DNA of 64,000 nt from an uncultured Kiloniellaceae bacterium (lineage in GTDB: Bacteria > Pseudomonadota > Alphaproteobacteria > Kiloniellales > Kiloniellaceae): NCBI GenBank assembly GCA_947500035.1, contig CANMQP010000007.1, positions 434,001 to 498,000 on the forward strand, read 5' to 3'. Below are positions 43,263-53,078 of the stretch, in pieces (position 1 is the stretch's first letter; every line of letters begins with the position of its first letter). Position numbers and translations under genes: made by a program. The notes below the pieces were generated by a model. It had not been told where the DNA came from. It searched no databases and saw nothing but the letters and a program-made list of their open reading frames with translations.

Positions 43263-43883
43263 TCAGTGCGCAAAGATGTCAACGTCGCTCCAACCCGCCA
43301 GATCGAGTGCTGAACGCGTGGGTAAAAACTCGAAACAACTCTTCGCCAGGCCGCTACGGCCTTCCCGCGCCAGCATTTCGTCGAGTTTGCGACGGATTTC
43401 GTGCAGATAGAGCACGTCGGATGCGGCGTACTTCAACTGCTCGGGGGTCAGGGTCTCCGCACCCCAGTCCGACGACTGCTGCTGCTTTGACATATCCTTG
43501 CCAATCAGTTCCCGGCAAAGATCTTTCAATCCGTGCCGGTCAGTAAAGGTCCGTGCGAGTTTAGAAGCGATCTTCGTGCAATAAACAGGGCTGCAGTCCA
43601 CATCCAGATATTGTTTCAAAGCCGCGAGGTCGAAACGCGCAAAGTGAAAGACTTTCGTTACTTTCGGATCCGTTAGCAGGGCCTTAAGATTTGGCGCGGC
43701 AAAGGTGCCGTCACGCAGTTGAACCAAATGGCAAACCCCGTCACCGGCGGAAAGCTGTACCAGACATAAACGGTCCCGCAGCGGATTCAACCCCATGGTC
43801 TCAGTATCTATGGCAACGGAATCACCAAAACGAACGGCGTCTGGCAGATCGTCCTGATGTAAATGTATCTCGGGTGCGTTCAC
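43263..43883 (-). CDS. rnd: ribonuclease D-like 3'-5' exonuclease
   Basis: DEDDy exonuclease of 206 residues. The catalytic D26 and E28 are in AIDTETMGL, the second Asp in FHFARFDLAAL and the last in YAASDVLYLH. It lacks the C-terminal HRDC domains of E. coli RNase D, like the short forms common in alphaproteobacteria. It should trim 3' ends of RNA. It is divergent from the NDUFA9-like gene. Confidence 0.9.
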   Translation of the reverse strand: MNAPEIHLHQDDLPDAVRFGDSVAIDTETMGLNPLRDRLCLVQLSAGDGVCHLVQLRDGTFAAPNLKALLTDPKVTKVFHFARFDLAALKQYLDVDCSPVYCTKIASKLARTFTDRHGLKDLCRELIGKDMSKQQQSSDWGAETLTPEQLKYAASDVLYLHEIRRKLDEMLAREGRSGLAKSCFEFLPTRSALDLAGWSDVDIFAH

Positions 43884-44210
43884 GCGGTTGGACCTTTGCA
43901 GTGGCCGGAAATTAACAACCGGCCCGTAAAAACTCTGTGGTGGGCATTCTCACAACGCCAGAAGGCCTGTCAAGCTCTACGCCTCATGCATGTTCGGCGC
44001 CGAAACGGCCCTTTCCGGCGGAGCGGCAGGAAGTCGCGCGGCGAGATGAAGCCTGTTGTCCGCTTTAACGAATGCTTTTACCCTGACGCTTGCGTCTTAA
44101 CCCTGGACTTTTCAGGAACGGGGCTCAGGTTTTCCGTAGGGGTTGTTGAAACGAGGCGCACTCGAGAGTCAGACCCAAAAAAAACAGAGTTCCAAAACAA
44201 CGGAGACGTT
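43884..44210. other. divergent promoter region, about 330 bases
   Basis: Gap between the divergent RNase D and NDUFA9-like genes. The frame of the latter is open throughout the gap, but the upstream codons do not look like protein. I see no RNA gene or strong hairpin. Confidence 0.5.
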
Positions 44211-45161
44211 ATGCCGCGCCAAAAAGTCACTATCTTCGGCGGATCGGGCTTCCTCGGACGCCATCTGGTCACCCGCCTCGCACGATCCGGCTGGTCGATC
44301 CTGCTGGCGGAGCGGCACCCCACTCGCGCGCACTTCTTGCAGCCCCTGGGCGATGTGGGCCAAATCGCGGCTGTGGCGGCACGGGTGCAGGACGAAGGCC
44401 GTGTTGCCGAGGTCGTCGCGGGCGCCGATGCCGTGGTGAACCTGACAGGTATTCTTTATGAGTCGGGAAAACAACGCTTTGACGGCGTTCACACGACCGG
44501 CGCGGCAAACATCGCCCGCGCTGCAGCCGGCGCTCAGGTCAAGCGTCTCGTGCAGGTTTCGGCGATCGGGGCGGACCCCAACGCGGAAGCCAACTATGCA
44601 CGCTCAAAGGGCAAAGGAGAGGAAGCCGTCCGGCAGGCTTTCCCGGATGCCACGATCTTGCGCCCCAGTATCGTAATCGGACCCGAGGATGGTTTTTTCA
44701 ATCGCTTCGCGGACATGACACGCATCTCACCCTTTCTACCCCTCGTGGGCGGCGGAAAGACACGTTTTCAACCGGTTTATGTTGGTGACGTCGCCCAGGC
44801 AATCCAGATGGGCCTTGAGCAAAACAGCTTGATGGGACAGACCTACGAACTCGGGGGTCCCGGTGTCTACAGCTTCAAGGCGCTTCTGCAAATGCTCCTT
44901 AAGGAGATCGGCAAACGCCGGGTCTTGCTCCCCCTGCCCTTCGCAATTGCCAGTCTTCAAGCCACCTTTCTGGAATTACTGCCTGTCCCGCCCCTGACCC
45001 GCGATCAGGTGCGGATGCTGCGCAGCGACAACATCGTCTCCGAGGGCGCAAAAGGCTTCGCAGAGTTGGGGATAACTCCAAAAGCTGTAGAGACCGTCAT
45101 CCCGACGTATTTGGAACGGCATCGAGCTGGTGGCCGCTTCAGTGCTAAAACATCCCGCTGA
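44211..45161 (+). CDS. complex I NDUFA9-like NAD(P)-binding protein
   Basis: Atypical short-chain dehydrogenase of 316 residues related to the 39-kDa subunit of respiratory complex I. The ATG at 44211 follows GGAG at five bases. Glycine-rich VTIFGGSGFLGRHLVTRLAR starts the Rossmann fold; VNLTGILYESGKQRFDGVHT and PSIVIGPEDGFFNRFADM are typical. In alphaproteobacteria it may support complex I stability or ubiquinone synthesis. It converges with uppP. Confidence 0.88.
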   Translation: MPRQKVTIFGGSGFLGRHLVTRLARSGWSILLAERHPTRAHFLQPLGDVGQIAAVAARVQDEGRVAEVVAGADAVVNLTGILYESGKQRFDGVHTTGAANIARAAAGAQVKRLVQVSAIGADPNAEANYARSKGKGEEAVRQAFPDATILRPSIVIGPEDGFFNRFADMTRISPFLPLVGGGKTRFQPVYVGDVAQAIQMGLEQNSLMGQTYELGGPGVYSFKALLQMLLKEIGKRRVLLPLPFAIASLQATFLELLPVPPLTRDQVRMLRSDNIVSEGAKGFAELGITPKAVETVIPTYLERHRAGGRFSAKTSR

Positions 45162-45197
45162 TGGACAGGAACTCTGGTCTGAGCAACAACCTGAGAA

Positions 45198-46019
45198 TCA
45201 GGCAATCCAGTAAAGAAGGCCGGCGCCCAGCAAGAGCCGGTAAACCACGAAGGGCGCGAAGCCGGCATATTGCAGCCAGCGGATCATCAGGGCGATGGTC
45301 ACGAAAGCCACCGCGAAAGATATTCCTGCGGCCAGAACGACCTCATAGCCGAACTGTAGATCTGGTGTTTGAGTCACATCGTGCGCCAACAGCAGTCCCG
45401 GGCCGGCAATGGCCGGAATCGCCATCAGCAGCGAAAAACGTGCGGCCTCGGTCCGCTCATAGCCGAGCAGACGTGCCGCCGACATGGTGATGCCCGAACG
45501 GCTTGTGCCCGGTATCAGGGCCAACACCTGACAGCAACCGATCAAAAGCGCCGCCCAGACGGTCATGTGTTCGATCCGGCGCAAAGTCATTCCGACGCGA
45601 TCCGTGACGAAGAGAACCAGTGCGAAAATGATCGTCGCCCAGGCCACAACCTCAATGTTGTGCAAAGATCCGGCAATCTCGTCCAGAAAGAAATACCCCA
45701 CCAGAGCCAGCGGAATGCTTGCGATCACAACCAGCAACGCCAGCCGGGCGCCCGGAGTAATGCGCCCGGTCGCCAGGGCGAAGAGGCCGCCAAGCATCGC
45801 GATCAGGTCGCGGTAGTAGTAAAGGCAGACCGCCAGAAGAGTTCCAACGTGGACAGCGATATCCAGGAGGAGCCGCGAATGCGCAGTCTCTTGCGGCACC
45901 TTCAGACCGGCGTAATCCACACCCTCCCACACCAACACGAGGTGTCCGGACGAGCTGATAGGAAGGAATTCCGTAAGTCCCTGCACGATTGCGAGGACAA
46001 ATACATGAAGGAGCGCCAA
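45198..46019 (-). CDS. uppP: undecaprenyl-diphosphatase UppP/BacA
   Basis: Membrane phosphatase of 273 residues that recycles the lipid carrier for peptidoglycan and polysaccharide synthesis. The catalytic Glu-rich motif QGLTEFLPISSSGHLVL is at the start and PGTSRSG in the middle, with about eight hydrophobic segments. The start at 46019 gives MALLHVFVLAIVQG. Gene pairing with the NDUFA9-like gene is frequent in this group. Confidence 0.95.
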   Translation of the reverse strand: MALLHVFVLAIVQGLTEFLPISSSGHLVLVWEGVDYAGLKVPQETAHSRLLLDIAVHVGTLLAVCLYYYRDLIAMLGGLFALATGRITPGARLALLVVIASIPLALVGYFFLDEIAGSLHNIEVVAWATIIFALVLFVTDRVGMTLRRIEHMTVWAALLIGCCQVLALIPGTSRSGITMSAARLLGYERTEAARFSLLMAIPAIAGPGLLLAHDVTQTPDLQFGYEVVLAAGISFAVAFVTIALMIRWLQYAGFAPFVVYRLLLGAGLLYWIA

Positions 46020-46227
46020 GGCGTTTTCCTCTTAGATTTTTGCTGATCGCCTGCTTTCACACCCAATCATGTACTCAAACATTCTCCACATTTCGTTAAC
46101 CAAACATCCGGTTCTCGCCACTCGGCATCAAAGACCCGAGTTAACCGGCTAACTTTCGGTTTGGAATGCGTTTTTGGAGTTTCGGAACAATTGCTATCTA
46201 CGCGCCTTATAACACTCCGCTGTAAAA

Positions 46228-46255
46228 TTGACACAAGCTTTGACATAGATAAATT
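46228..46255 (+). promoter_or_regulatory. possible sigma-70 promoter upstream of gltD
   Basis: TTGACA at 46228-46233 and TAAATT at 46250-46255 are 16 bases apart in an AT-rich stretch. If used, the leader to gltD would be about 430 bases and would include the 31-bp palindrome. Confidence 0.35.
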
Positions 46256-46334
46256 TTAGTCCATTTTCGGTACTATATATCAATTCCGGGACTCGGAAAT
46301 TTCCCGCGACATCGATCTCCCAGGAACCATTAAT

Positions 46335-46365
46335 CAAAATAGGTCAATATATATGTCCTATTTTG
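46335..46365. promoter_or_regulatory. 31-bp near-perfect AT-rich palindrome
   Basis: CAAAATAGG (46335-46343) and CCTATTTTG (46357-46365) are perfect inverted copies. Inside them, CA and TG pair again around a central ATATATA, with a single mismatched base on each side. It may be an operator for gltBD or uppP, or an RNA hairpin. Confidence 0.6.
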
Positions 46366-46697
46366 TAAATTCCTGTCGCCTTCTTCCGCGCGATCGGGTA
46401 TAGCTCTGGTGAAACGATGCTCCAAAACGGGCAGGAGATGCTTCGCGCCGTCCAGACGGCTCAACGCCTTCTCCAGAATAAACAGCCCAAGGGCGTGAGC
46501 TCTTAAGGCTTCAGAGGTGAGGACTCCGGAATCCAAAAGACTTCCGGATTTGAGCGGTTGCACGGGCTAACGCGCCGGCGGCACCGTTAAATTCCGGACA
46601 CAACTCCCGGCGGGCACCCGGCCGGGTCAGATGCTGGATGTACGACAAAACCACAAAAGCGGCGGAGCTCAAGAGCCGTCGGGAACGAGGTCGGAAA

Positions 46698-48167
46698 ATG
46701 ACGAAAAAAATGCTGCAGTTCGTCCACCGGGACCAGCATCTGCCGGAGAAACGAGACGCCTCAAAACGGCGTCAGGACTTCGACGAGATTTACCAGGAGT
46801 ACGATCCCGCCGCCGCCGCGGAGCAGGCGAGCCGTTGCTCGCAGTGCGGCGTACCCTTTTGCCAGGTGCATTGCCCACTGCATAACAACATTCCCGATTG
46901 GCTGATGCTGACCGCGGAAGACCGCCTGGAAGAAGCTTACGAGCTCTCCCAATCGACCAACAATTTTCCGGAGATCTGTGGAAGAATCTGTCCGCAGGAC
47001 CGCTTGTGCGAAGGCAATTGCGTCATCGAACAAGCAGGTCATGGCACGGTCACCATCGGATCCGTGGAAAAATACATCACGGACACGGCCTGGGAAAAAG
47101 GTTGGGTCAAGCCGGTCAAGCCGCTGCGTGAGCGTGCGGAATCAGTGGGCATCATCGGCGCCGGCCCCGCCGGGCTTGCCGCCGCGGAAGAACTCCGCCG
47201 TAAAGGCTATCAGGTTCATGTCTACGACCGCTACGACCGGGTCGGCGGCCTGATGATCTATGGGATCCCGAACTTCAAGCTCGAAAAGGACATCGTTGAG
47301 CGGCGGGCAAATCTGCTGAGAGACTCCGCCGTGACTTTTCACCTTAACTTCGAAATCGGAAAGGACTCGACGCTGGAAGAGCTGCGCGCGAAACATGCCG
47401 CCGTTCTGATCGCGACGGGTGTCTACAAAGGCCGGGACATTAAAATGCCGGGAGTCGGCTTGAAAAATATTCTACCCGCGCTGGACTTCCTGACCGCGTC
47501 CAATCGCAAAGGGTTGGGCGATGATGTGCCTGCATTCGACGACGGCAGCTTAAATGCCGCGGGAAAGAACGTCGTCGTGATTGGCGGCGGCGACACCGCC
47601 ATGGACTGCGTACGTACCGCAGTGCGCCAGGGTGCCAAGTCCGTCAAATGCCTTTATCGCCGGGACCGTCAGAACATGCCTGGCTCCCAACGCGAGGTGA
47701 AGCACGCTGAGGAAGAAGGCGTCGAATTCATCTGGCTCTCCGCTCCCGAGGCTTTCATCGGCGATACTGAAGTACAGGCCGTACGTGCATCGCGCGTGCA
47801 CCTTGGCGTCGCCGACGCGACCGGACGCCAGACGCCGCAGATCCTGGAGGGATCGAGCTTCACGGTGGAAGCCGATATTGCCATTAAGGCGCTGGGCTTC
47901 GATCCGGAAGATCTGCCGCAGATGTTCGACTCCGCGGACCTGACAGTGACCCGCTGGGGCACCCTGAAAGTCGACTTCCGCAGCATGATGACCAGCCTGG
48001 ATGGTGTTTTCGGAGCGGGTGACATCGTTCGCGGTGCCTCGCTGGTGGTTTGGGCGGTGCGCGACGGCCGGGATGTCGCGGAGCAGATCCACGGCTACAT
48101 CCAAAAGAACGCTTCGGCCGAACCAGCAATCGCCAAGCCGGCAACCGGAGAGCGCGCTGTCGCCTGA
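46698..48167 (+). CDS. gltD: glutamate synthase small subunit GltD
   Basis: Iron-sulfur flavoprotein of 489 residues that passes electrons from NADPH to GltB. The ATG at 46698 gives MTKKMLQFVHRDQHLPEKR, the family start; the frame is open 20 codons upstream. Cysteine clusters CSQCGVPFCQVHC and CGRICPQDRLCEGNC bind the 4Fe-4S centres, FAD-binding GAGPAGLAAAEEL is near 155 and NADPH-binding VIGGGDTAMDCVR near 295. It precedes gltB by 110 bases, the reverse of the E. coli order. Confidence 0.95.
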   Translation: MTKKMLQFVHRDQHLPEKRDASKRRQDFDEIYQEYDPAAAAEQASRCSQCGVPFCQVHCPLHNNIPDWLMLTAEDRLEEAYELSQSTNNFPEICGRICPQDRLCEGNCVIEQAGHGTVTIGSVEKYITDTAWEKGWVKPVKPLRERAESVGIIGAGPAGLAAAEELRRKGYQVHVYDRYDRVGGLMIYGIPNFKLEKDIVERRANLLRDSAVTFHLNFEIGKDSTLEELRAKHAAVLIATGVYKGRDIKMPGVGLKNILPALDFLTASNRKGLGDDVPAFDDGSLNAAGKNVVVIGGGDTAMDCVRTAVRQGAKSVKCLYRRDRQNMPGSQREVKHAEEEGVEFIWLSAPEAFIGDTEVQAVRASRVHLGVADATGRQTPQILEGSSFTVEADIAIKALGFDPEDLPQMFDSADLTVTRWGTLKVDFRSMMTSLDGVFGAGDIVRGASLVVWAVRDGRDVAEQIHGYIQKNASAEPAIAKPATGERAVA

Positions 48168-48277
48168 CGACGCGCAGCTGCATCATGAACCTGATTCCGG
48201 GTTCGAAAAACAGATCGCTCCGTGTTGAGGAGCAAGGAGTTGTCTTATCAAGGACAGCTCTTGAGGAAAGCAAGAAC

Positions 48278-51200
48278 ATGGATAAGACACCCGAAAGCCT
48301 GAGCCCGTCTAACACGAACGGCGTCGAGTTCGTCAAAGAATGGGAAGATAACGCCAGCTACCTGACGGAAAATGGCCTATACGACCCGGCAGACGAGCAT
48401 TCGTCCTGCGGCGTGGGTCTGGTGGCTACGATCGACGGCTCCGCGAACCGCAGGGTCGTCGAGGCCGGTATCGAGGCCCTGAAGGCGGTCTGGCACCGCG
48501 GCGCAGTAGACGCGGACGGAAAGACCGGTGACGGCTGCGGCATTCACGTTCAGATCCCGCAGGACTTTTTCCACGAGCATGTGGAGCGGACAGGACATAC
48601 ACCGATCGAGGGCAAGCTCGCCGTCGGCATGGTCTTTCTGCCGCGCACCGACTTCTCGGCCCAGGAACGCTGCCGCGTAATCGTCGAGCGGGAGATCCTG
48701 AATTTCGGTTACTCGATTTACGGTTGGCGTCAGGTTCCAGTGGACACCACGGTGATCGGCGAGAAGGCTGCGGCCAACCGGCCCGAAATCGAGCAGATCA
48801 TGATTGCAAACAGCCGGGGCGTCTCGCTCGAGCAGTTTGAGACCGATCTCTACATCATCCGCCGGCGTATCGAGAAGGCCGCCGAGACAGACTCAATCAA
48901 GGATTTTTATATCTGCTCCCTGAGCTGCCGCTCGGTCATTTACAAGGGCATGTTCCTGGCCGAGTCCCTGGCGGAGTTCTATCCGGATCTGAACGACGAG
49001 CGCTTCGTCTCGAACTTTGCGATCTTTCATCAGCGCTATTCGACCAACACCTTTCCGACCTGGCATCTGGCCCAGCCCTTCCGGATGGTTGCTCACAACG
49101 GCGAGATCAACACGGTGCGCGGCAACGTCAACTGGATGAAGGCACACGAATGCCGCATGGCGTCCGAGACATTCGGCGACAACATCGAGGAACTGAAGCC
49201 GGTCATTCAGCCGGGCAGTTCCGACTCCGCGGCCCTGGACGCGGTCTTCGAACTTGTCGTCCGTGCGGGACGCAGCCTGCCCATGGCGAAAATCATGCTG
49301 GTCCCCGAAGCCTGGGACAACAATTCGGCCGTGCCGCAATCCCATAAAGACCTCTATGGCTACAGCAACGCCGTGATGGAGCCCTGGGACGGCCCGGCCG
49401 CGATCTGCGGCTACGGCGGGCGTTGGGTGATCGCGGGTCTGGATCGGAACGGCCTGCGCCCCATGCGCTACACCATCACCCATGACGGCCTGCTCTTTTC
49501 GGGCTCCGAGACCGGCATGGTCCGGCTGGATGAAAATCTGATCCGCGAAAAAGGCCGTCTGGGCCCGGGCGAAATGATCGCAATCGACCTGGAGGAGGGT
49601 AAGCTCTACCGGGACCGCGATATTAAGGACTTTCTGGCCGAACAACAGCCCTTCGGCGAGTGGGTCGGCAACATCACGGCTATCGACGATCTGGTCCGCG
49701 CGAGTTCTGACAAGGGCGAAAAATCAAAGTTCGACCGCGACGAACTGCGCCGGCGCCAGCTCAGTTTCGGTCAGACCATGGAAGACCTGGAGCTGATCCT
49801 CCATCCCATGGTCGAAGAAGCCAAAGAAGCCATCGGATCCATGGGCGATGACACACCCATGGCCGTTCTCTCGGACAACTACCGGGCGCTCCACCACTTC
49901 TTCCGGCAGAACTTCAGCCAGGTCACCAACCCGCCGATCGACAGCCTGCGCGAACGCCGCGTCATGTCCCTGAAAACGCGCCTCGGTAACCTTGGCAACA
50001 TCCTGGATGAGGATGAAACCCAGTGTAACCTGCTGCAGCTCGATTCGCCGGTCCTCTCCAATGCCGAATTTGGTGCCATGCGCGGGCACATGGGCGATAC
50101 GGTCACCTCGATTGACTGCACCTTCGACGCCTCGGAGGGTGAGTTCGCGTTGCGCAACGCGGTCGCCCGGATTCAGTTGGAAGCGGAGAACGCTGTACGC
50201 GAAGGCTGCGAGCACCTGATCCTCAGCGACGAAACGATGGGCGTCGAGAAGGCCGCCATGCCGATGATTCTGGCAACGGCCGCGGTTCACTCTCATCTGG
50301 TGAAGCAAAAGCTGCGTACTTTCATCTCGCTGAACGTCCGCAGTGGCGAATGCATGGATGTTCACTACTTCGCAGTTCTGATCGGCGTTGGCGCGACATC
50401 TGTCAACGCCTACCTGGCACAGGAATCCATTGCCGACCGCCATCGGCGCGGTCTCTTCGGCGAGCTCTCACTTGAAGACTGCGTCCGGCGCTTCAAGAAG
50501 GCGGTAGATGAAGGATTGCTCAAGGTGATGTCCAAAATGGGCATTGCCGTCATTTCCTCTTACCGTGGTGGCTATAACTTTGAAGCTGTCGGACTGTCGC
50601 GGACTCTGGTTGACGAGTACTTCCCTGCCATGCCCAGCCGGATCTCAGGCATCGGCATGTCCGGTATCCAGCAAAAGCTGCTTGATCTGCATCAGAAAGC
50701 CTGGAGCGAAGACTTCATCACCCTTCCAGTCGGCGGCTTTTATCGCTACCGGCGCGGCGGCGAGAGCCACGCCTGGGAAGCCGGGCTGATCCACACGCTT
50801 CAGGCGGCGGTTGCCAACGATGCCTATTCGACCTATCGCAAATACAGCGAGGGGGTCCGCAACCTGCCACCCAGCAGTCTGCGCGATCTGGTTGACTTCA
50901 AACGCGACGGGATCGAGCCTCTGGCGATCGAGGAAGTCGAATCGATCACCGCGATCCGCAAGCGTTTCGTGACACCGGGCATGTCCCTGGGCGCACTCAG
51001 CCCCGAAGCCCACGGCACGCTGAACATCGCGATGAACCGGATCGGCGCCAAGTCGGATTCCGGCGAGGGCGGCGAGGTGCCCGAACGCTTCGTTCCCCGG
51101 CCCAATGGCGACAACGAGAATTCGGCGATCAAGCAGGTCGCGTCAGGCCGCTTCGGGGTCACAGCGGAGTATCTGAACAACTGCCGCGAGATCGAGATCA

Positions 51201-52849
51201 AAGTGGCTCAGGGCGCCAAGCCCGGCGAAGGCGGACAGCTTCCCGGCTTCAAGGTCACCGAGATGATCGCGAAACTGCGTCACGCCACACCCGGCGTGAT
51301 GCTGATTTCGCCGCCGCCGCATCATGACATCTATTCGATCGAGGATCTGGCCCAGCTGATCTACGATCTGAAACAGATCAACCCGGATGCAAAGGTCTGC
51401 GTCAAACTGGTCGCCCGCTCGGGCATCGGCACGATCGCGGCGGGTGTCGCCAAAGCAAAGGCAGATGTGATCCTGATTGCCGGCGGCAATGGCGGTACCG
51501 GTGCGTCGCCGCAAACCTCGATCAAGTTTGCCGGCGTACCCTGGGAAATGGGCCTCAGTGAGGTTCAGCAGGTCCTGACCCTGAACCGCCTGCGCCACAA
51601 CGTCACCCTGCGCACGGACGGCGGCATCAAGACCGGCCGTGACGTTGTCATCGCCGCGATCCTGGGTGCAGAAGAATACGGCATCGGCACGGCCTCACTG
51701 GTTGCCATGGGCTGTATCATGGTGCGTCAGTGCCACTCGAACACCTGCCCGGTCGGCGTTTGCGTGCAGGACGAAAAACTGCGCGAGAAGTTTACCGGCA
51801 CGCCGGAGAAGGTCGTGAACCTTTTCAGCTTTATGGCTGAGGAGGTTCGCGAGATCCTGGCCTCCCTCGGCGTGCGCTCCCTGCAGGAGATCATCGGCCG
51901 GACCGATCTGCTGGTCCAGGTCAGCCGGGGTGCCGCCCATCTGGACGACCTTGACCTCAACCCACTGCTGGCGCGGGCGGAAAGCGACGGCCATCCCGTC
52001 TATTGCACCACCAAGGGCCGCAATGAAGTCCCTGAGACGCTCGACGCACAAATTATCGAGGATGCCCGTGCGCTCTTCGACGTTGGCGAAAAAATGCAGC
52101 TGCAGTATTCCATCCGCAACACGCACCGGGCCATCGGCACCAAGATGTCGTCCATGATCACCCGGCGCTTCGGCATGAAGGGTTTGAACCCGGGCCACAT
52201 CACCGTGCGCCTGCGCGGATCGGCGGGGCAGTCTCTCGGTGCCTTCGCGGTGCAGGGCCTGAAGCTGGAAGTCTTCGGCGACGCCAACGATTATGTGGGG
52301 AAAGGCCTCTCCGGCGGCACCATCGTGGTCCGCCCGACCACTGCCAGCCCGCTGAATACCAATGAGAACACCATCATCGGTAACACCGTGCTCTACGGTG
52401 CGACCGACGGCCGCCTCTTCGCGGCGGGTCAAGCCGGTGAACGTTTCTGCGTGCGGAATTCCGCCGCCGTTGCGGTGGTGGAAGGCTGCGGCTCCAACGG
52501 CTGCGAATACATGACCGGCGGCACAGCTGTGATCCTCGGTCAGGTCGGTCACAATTTCGGTGCGGGTATGACCGGCGGCATGGCCTTCATCTACGACGAG
52601 GAAGGCACCCTGCCCGACCGGATCAACAATGAGAGCGTAATCTTCCAGCGGATCGAGACCGATCACTGGGAAGAGGTATTGAAGTCTCTGGTGAAGGAAC
52701 ACGTCAAGGAGACTCAATCGCGCTTTGCCGAACGTCTGCTGATCGACTGGACACACGAACGCGGCAAGTTCTGGCAGATTGTTCCAAAGGAAATGATCGA
52801 CCGCTTGGAACATCCGGTCGGCGCGAGTTCTCGTGAAAAGCGGGCTTAA
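48278..52849 (+). CDS. gltB: glutamate synthase large subunit GltB
   Basis: Enzyme of 1523 residues that converts glutamine and 2-oxoglutarate to two glutamates. The ATG at 48278 follows GAGGAAAG and leaves a 43-residue propeptide before the catalytic N-terminal Cys of the glutaminase domain (EHSSCGVG, C44); the frame is open further upstream but overlaps gltD. Later come the central domain, the FMN-binding synthase domain (LIAGGNGGTGASP), the 3Fe-4S cysteines CIMVRQCHSNTC and the GXGXG beta-helix (GAGMTGGMAFIYDEEG). A strong terminator follows. With gltD it is the main ammonium assimilation route with glutamine synthetase. Confidence 0.97.
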   Translation: MDKTPESLSPSNTNGVEFVKEWEDNASYLTENGLYDPADEHSSCGVGLVATIDGSANRRVVEAGIEALKAVWHRGAVDADGKTGDGCGIHVQIPQDFFHEHVERTGHTPIEGKLAVGMVFLPRTDFSAQERCRVIVEREILNFGYSIYGWRQVPVDTTVIGEKAAANRPEIEQIMIANSRGVSLEQFETDLYIIRRRIEKAAETDSIKDFYICSLSCRSVIYKGMFLAESLAEFYPDLNDERFVSNFAIFHQRYSTNTFPTWHLAQPFRMVAHNGEINTVRGNVNWMKAHECRMASETFGDNIEELKPVIQPGSSDSAALDAVFELVVRAGRSLPMAKIMLVPEAWDNNSAVPQSHKDLYGYSNAVMEPWDGPAAICGYGGRWVIAGLDRNGLRPMRYTITHDGLLFSGSETGMVRLDENLIREKGRLGPGEMIAIDLEEGKLYRDRDIKDFLAEQQPFGEWVGNITAIDDLVRASSDKGEKSKFDRDELRRRQLSFGQTMEDLELILHPMVEEAKEAIGSMGDDTPMAVLSDNYRALHHFFRQNFSQVTNPPIDSLRERRVMSLKTRLGNLGNILDEDETQCNLLQLDSPVLSNAEFGAMRGHMGDTVTSIDCTFDASEGEFALRNAVARIQLEAENAVREGCEHLILSDETMGVEKAAMPMILATAAVHSHLVKQKLRTFISLNVRSGECMDVHYFAVLIGVGATSVNAYLAQESIADRHRRGLFGELSLEDCVRRFKKAVDEGLLKVMSKMGIAVISSYRGGYNFEAVGLSRTLVDEYFPAMPSRISGIGMSGIQQKLLDLHQKAWSEDFITLPVGGFYRYRRGGESHAWEAGLIHTLQAAVANDAYSTYRKYSEGVRNLPPSSLRDLVDFKRDGIEPLAIEEVESITAIRKRFVTPGMSLGALSPEAHGTLNIAMNRIGAKSDSGEGGEVPERFVPRPNGDNENSAIKQVASGRFGVTAEYLNNCREIEIKVAQGAKPGEGGQLPGFKVTEMIAKLRHATPGVMLISPPPHHDIYSIEDLAQLIYDLKQINPDAKVCVKLVARSGIGTIAAGVAKAKADVILIAGGNGGTGASPQTSIKFAGVPWEMGLSEVQQVLTLNRLRHNVTLRTDGGIKTGRDVVIAAILGAEEYGIGTASLVAMGCIMVRQCHSNTCPVGVCVQDEKLREKFTGTPEKVVNLFSFMAEEVREILASLGVRSLQEIIGRTDLLVQVSRGAAHLDDLDLNPLLARAESDGHPVYCTTKGRNEVPETLDAQIIEDARALFDVGEKMQLQYSIRNTHRAIGTKMSSMITRRFGMKGLNPGHITVRLRGSAGQSLGAFAVQGLKLEVFGDANDYVGKGLSGGTIVVRPTTASPLNTNENTIIGNTVLYGATDGRLFAAGQAGERFCVRNSAAVAVVEGCGSNGCEYMTGGTAVILGQVGHNFGAGMTGGMAFIYDEEGTLPDRINNESVIFQRIETDHWEEVLKSLVKEHVKETQSRFAERLLIDWTHERGKFWQIVPKEMIDRLEHPVGASSREKRA

Positions 52850-52960
52850 GCGCCGCTGATAAAGCCCGGGTGCAGTCGATCCTGAGGGTGCAATCAGGAC
52901 GGACCGGACCCCGGCGACAACAACGAAGCAGCATACCCTGTAACTGCTGTAGAACTGGAA

Positions 52961-52996
52961 TGGGCGCTTCTCACGACGGAAGCGCCCAATTTTTTT
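52961..52996 (+). terminator. intrinsic terminator after gltB
   Basis: TGGGCGCTTC (52961-52970) and GAAGCGCCCA (52979-52988) form a perfect 10-bp stem with an eight-base loop, followed by seven T at 52990-52996. Confidence 0.92.
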
Positions 52997-53078
52997 GAGA
53001 TTTTGAGTGCCAGAAAGCTCCAGTCGGGTTATTCACTTCGGCGCCGACAGATTTTCAAGAGTTCTGTAATTTTCTGTG

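Larger units (their letters stand above)
46020..46697. other. long intergenic region before gltD
   Basis: About 680 bases without a convincing gene. It contains a possible promoter (46228-46255), a 31-bp palindrome (46335-46365) and TTAACCAAA half-sites near 46097. A 77-codon minus-strand frame (46330-46563) starting with GTG has no ribosome-binding site and is not accepted. Confidence 0.6.

Noticed and set aside
46330-46563. 77-codon minus-strand frame in the gap before gltD
   Set aside because: GTG start without a ribosome-binding site, the 3' end consists of the palindrome, and no family resemblance.
48050-48277. N-terminal extension of GltB overlapping gltD
   Set aside because: The frame is open, but the segment does not resemble GltB, overlaps gltD, and the ATG at 48278 has a good ribosome-binding site and the expected propeptide length.
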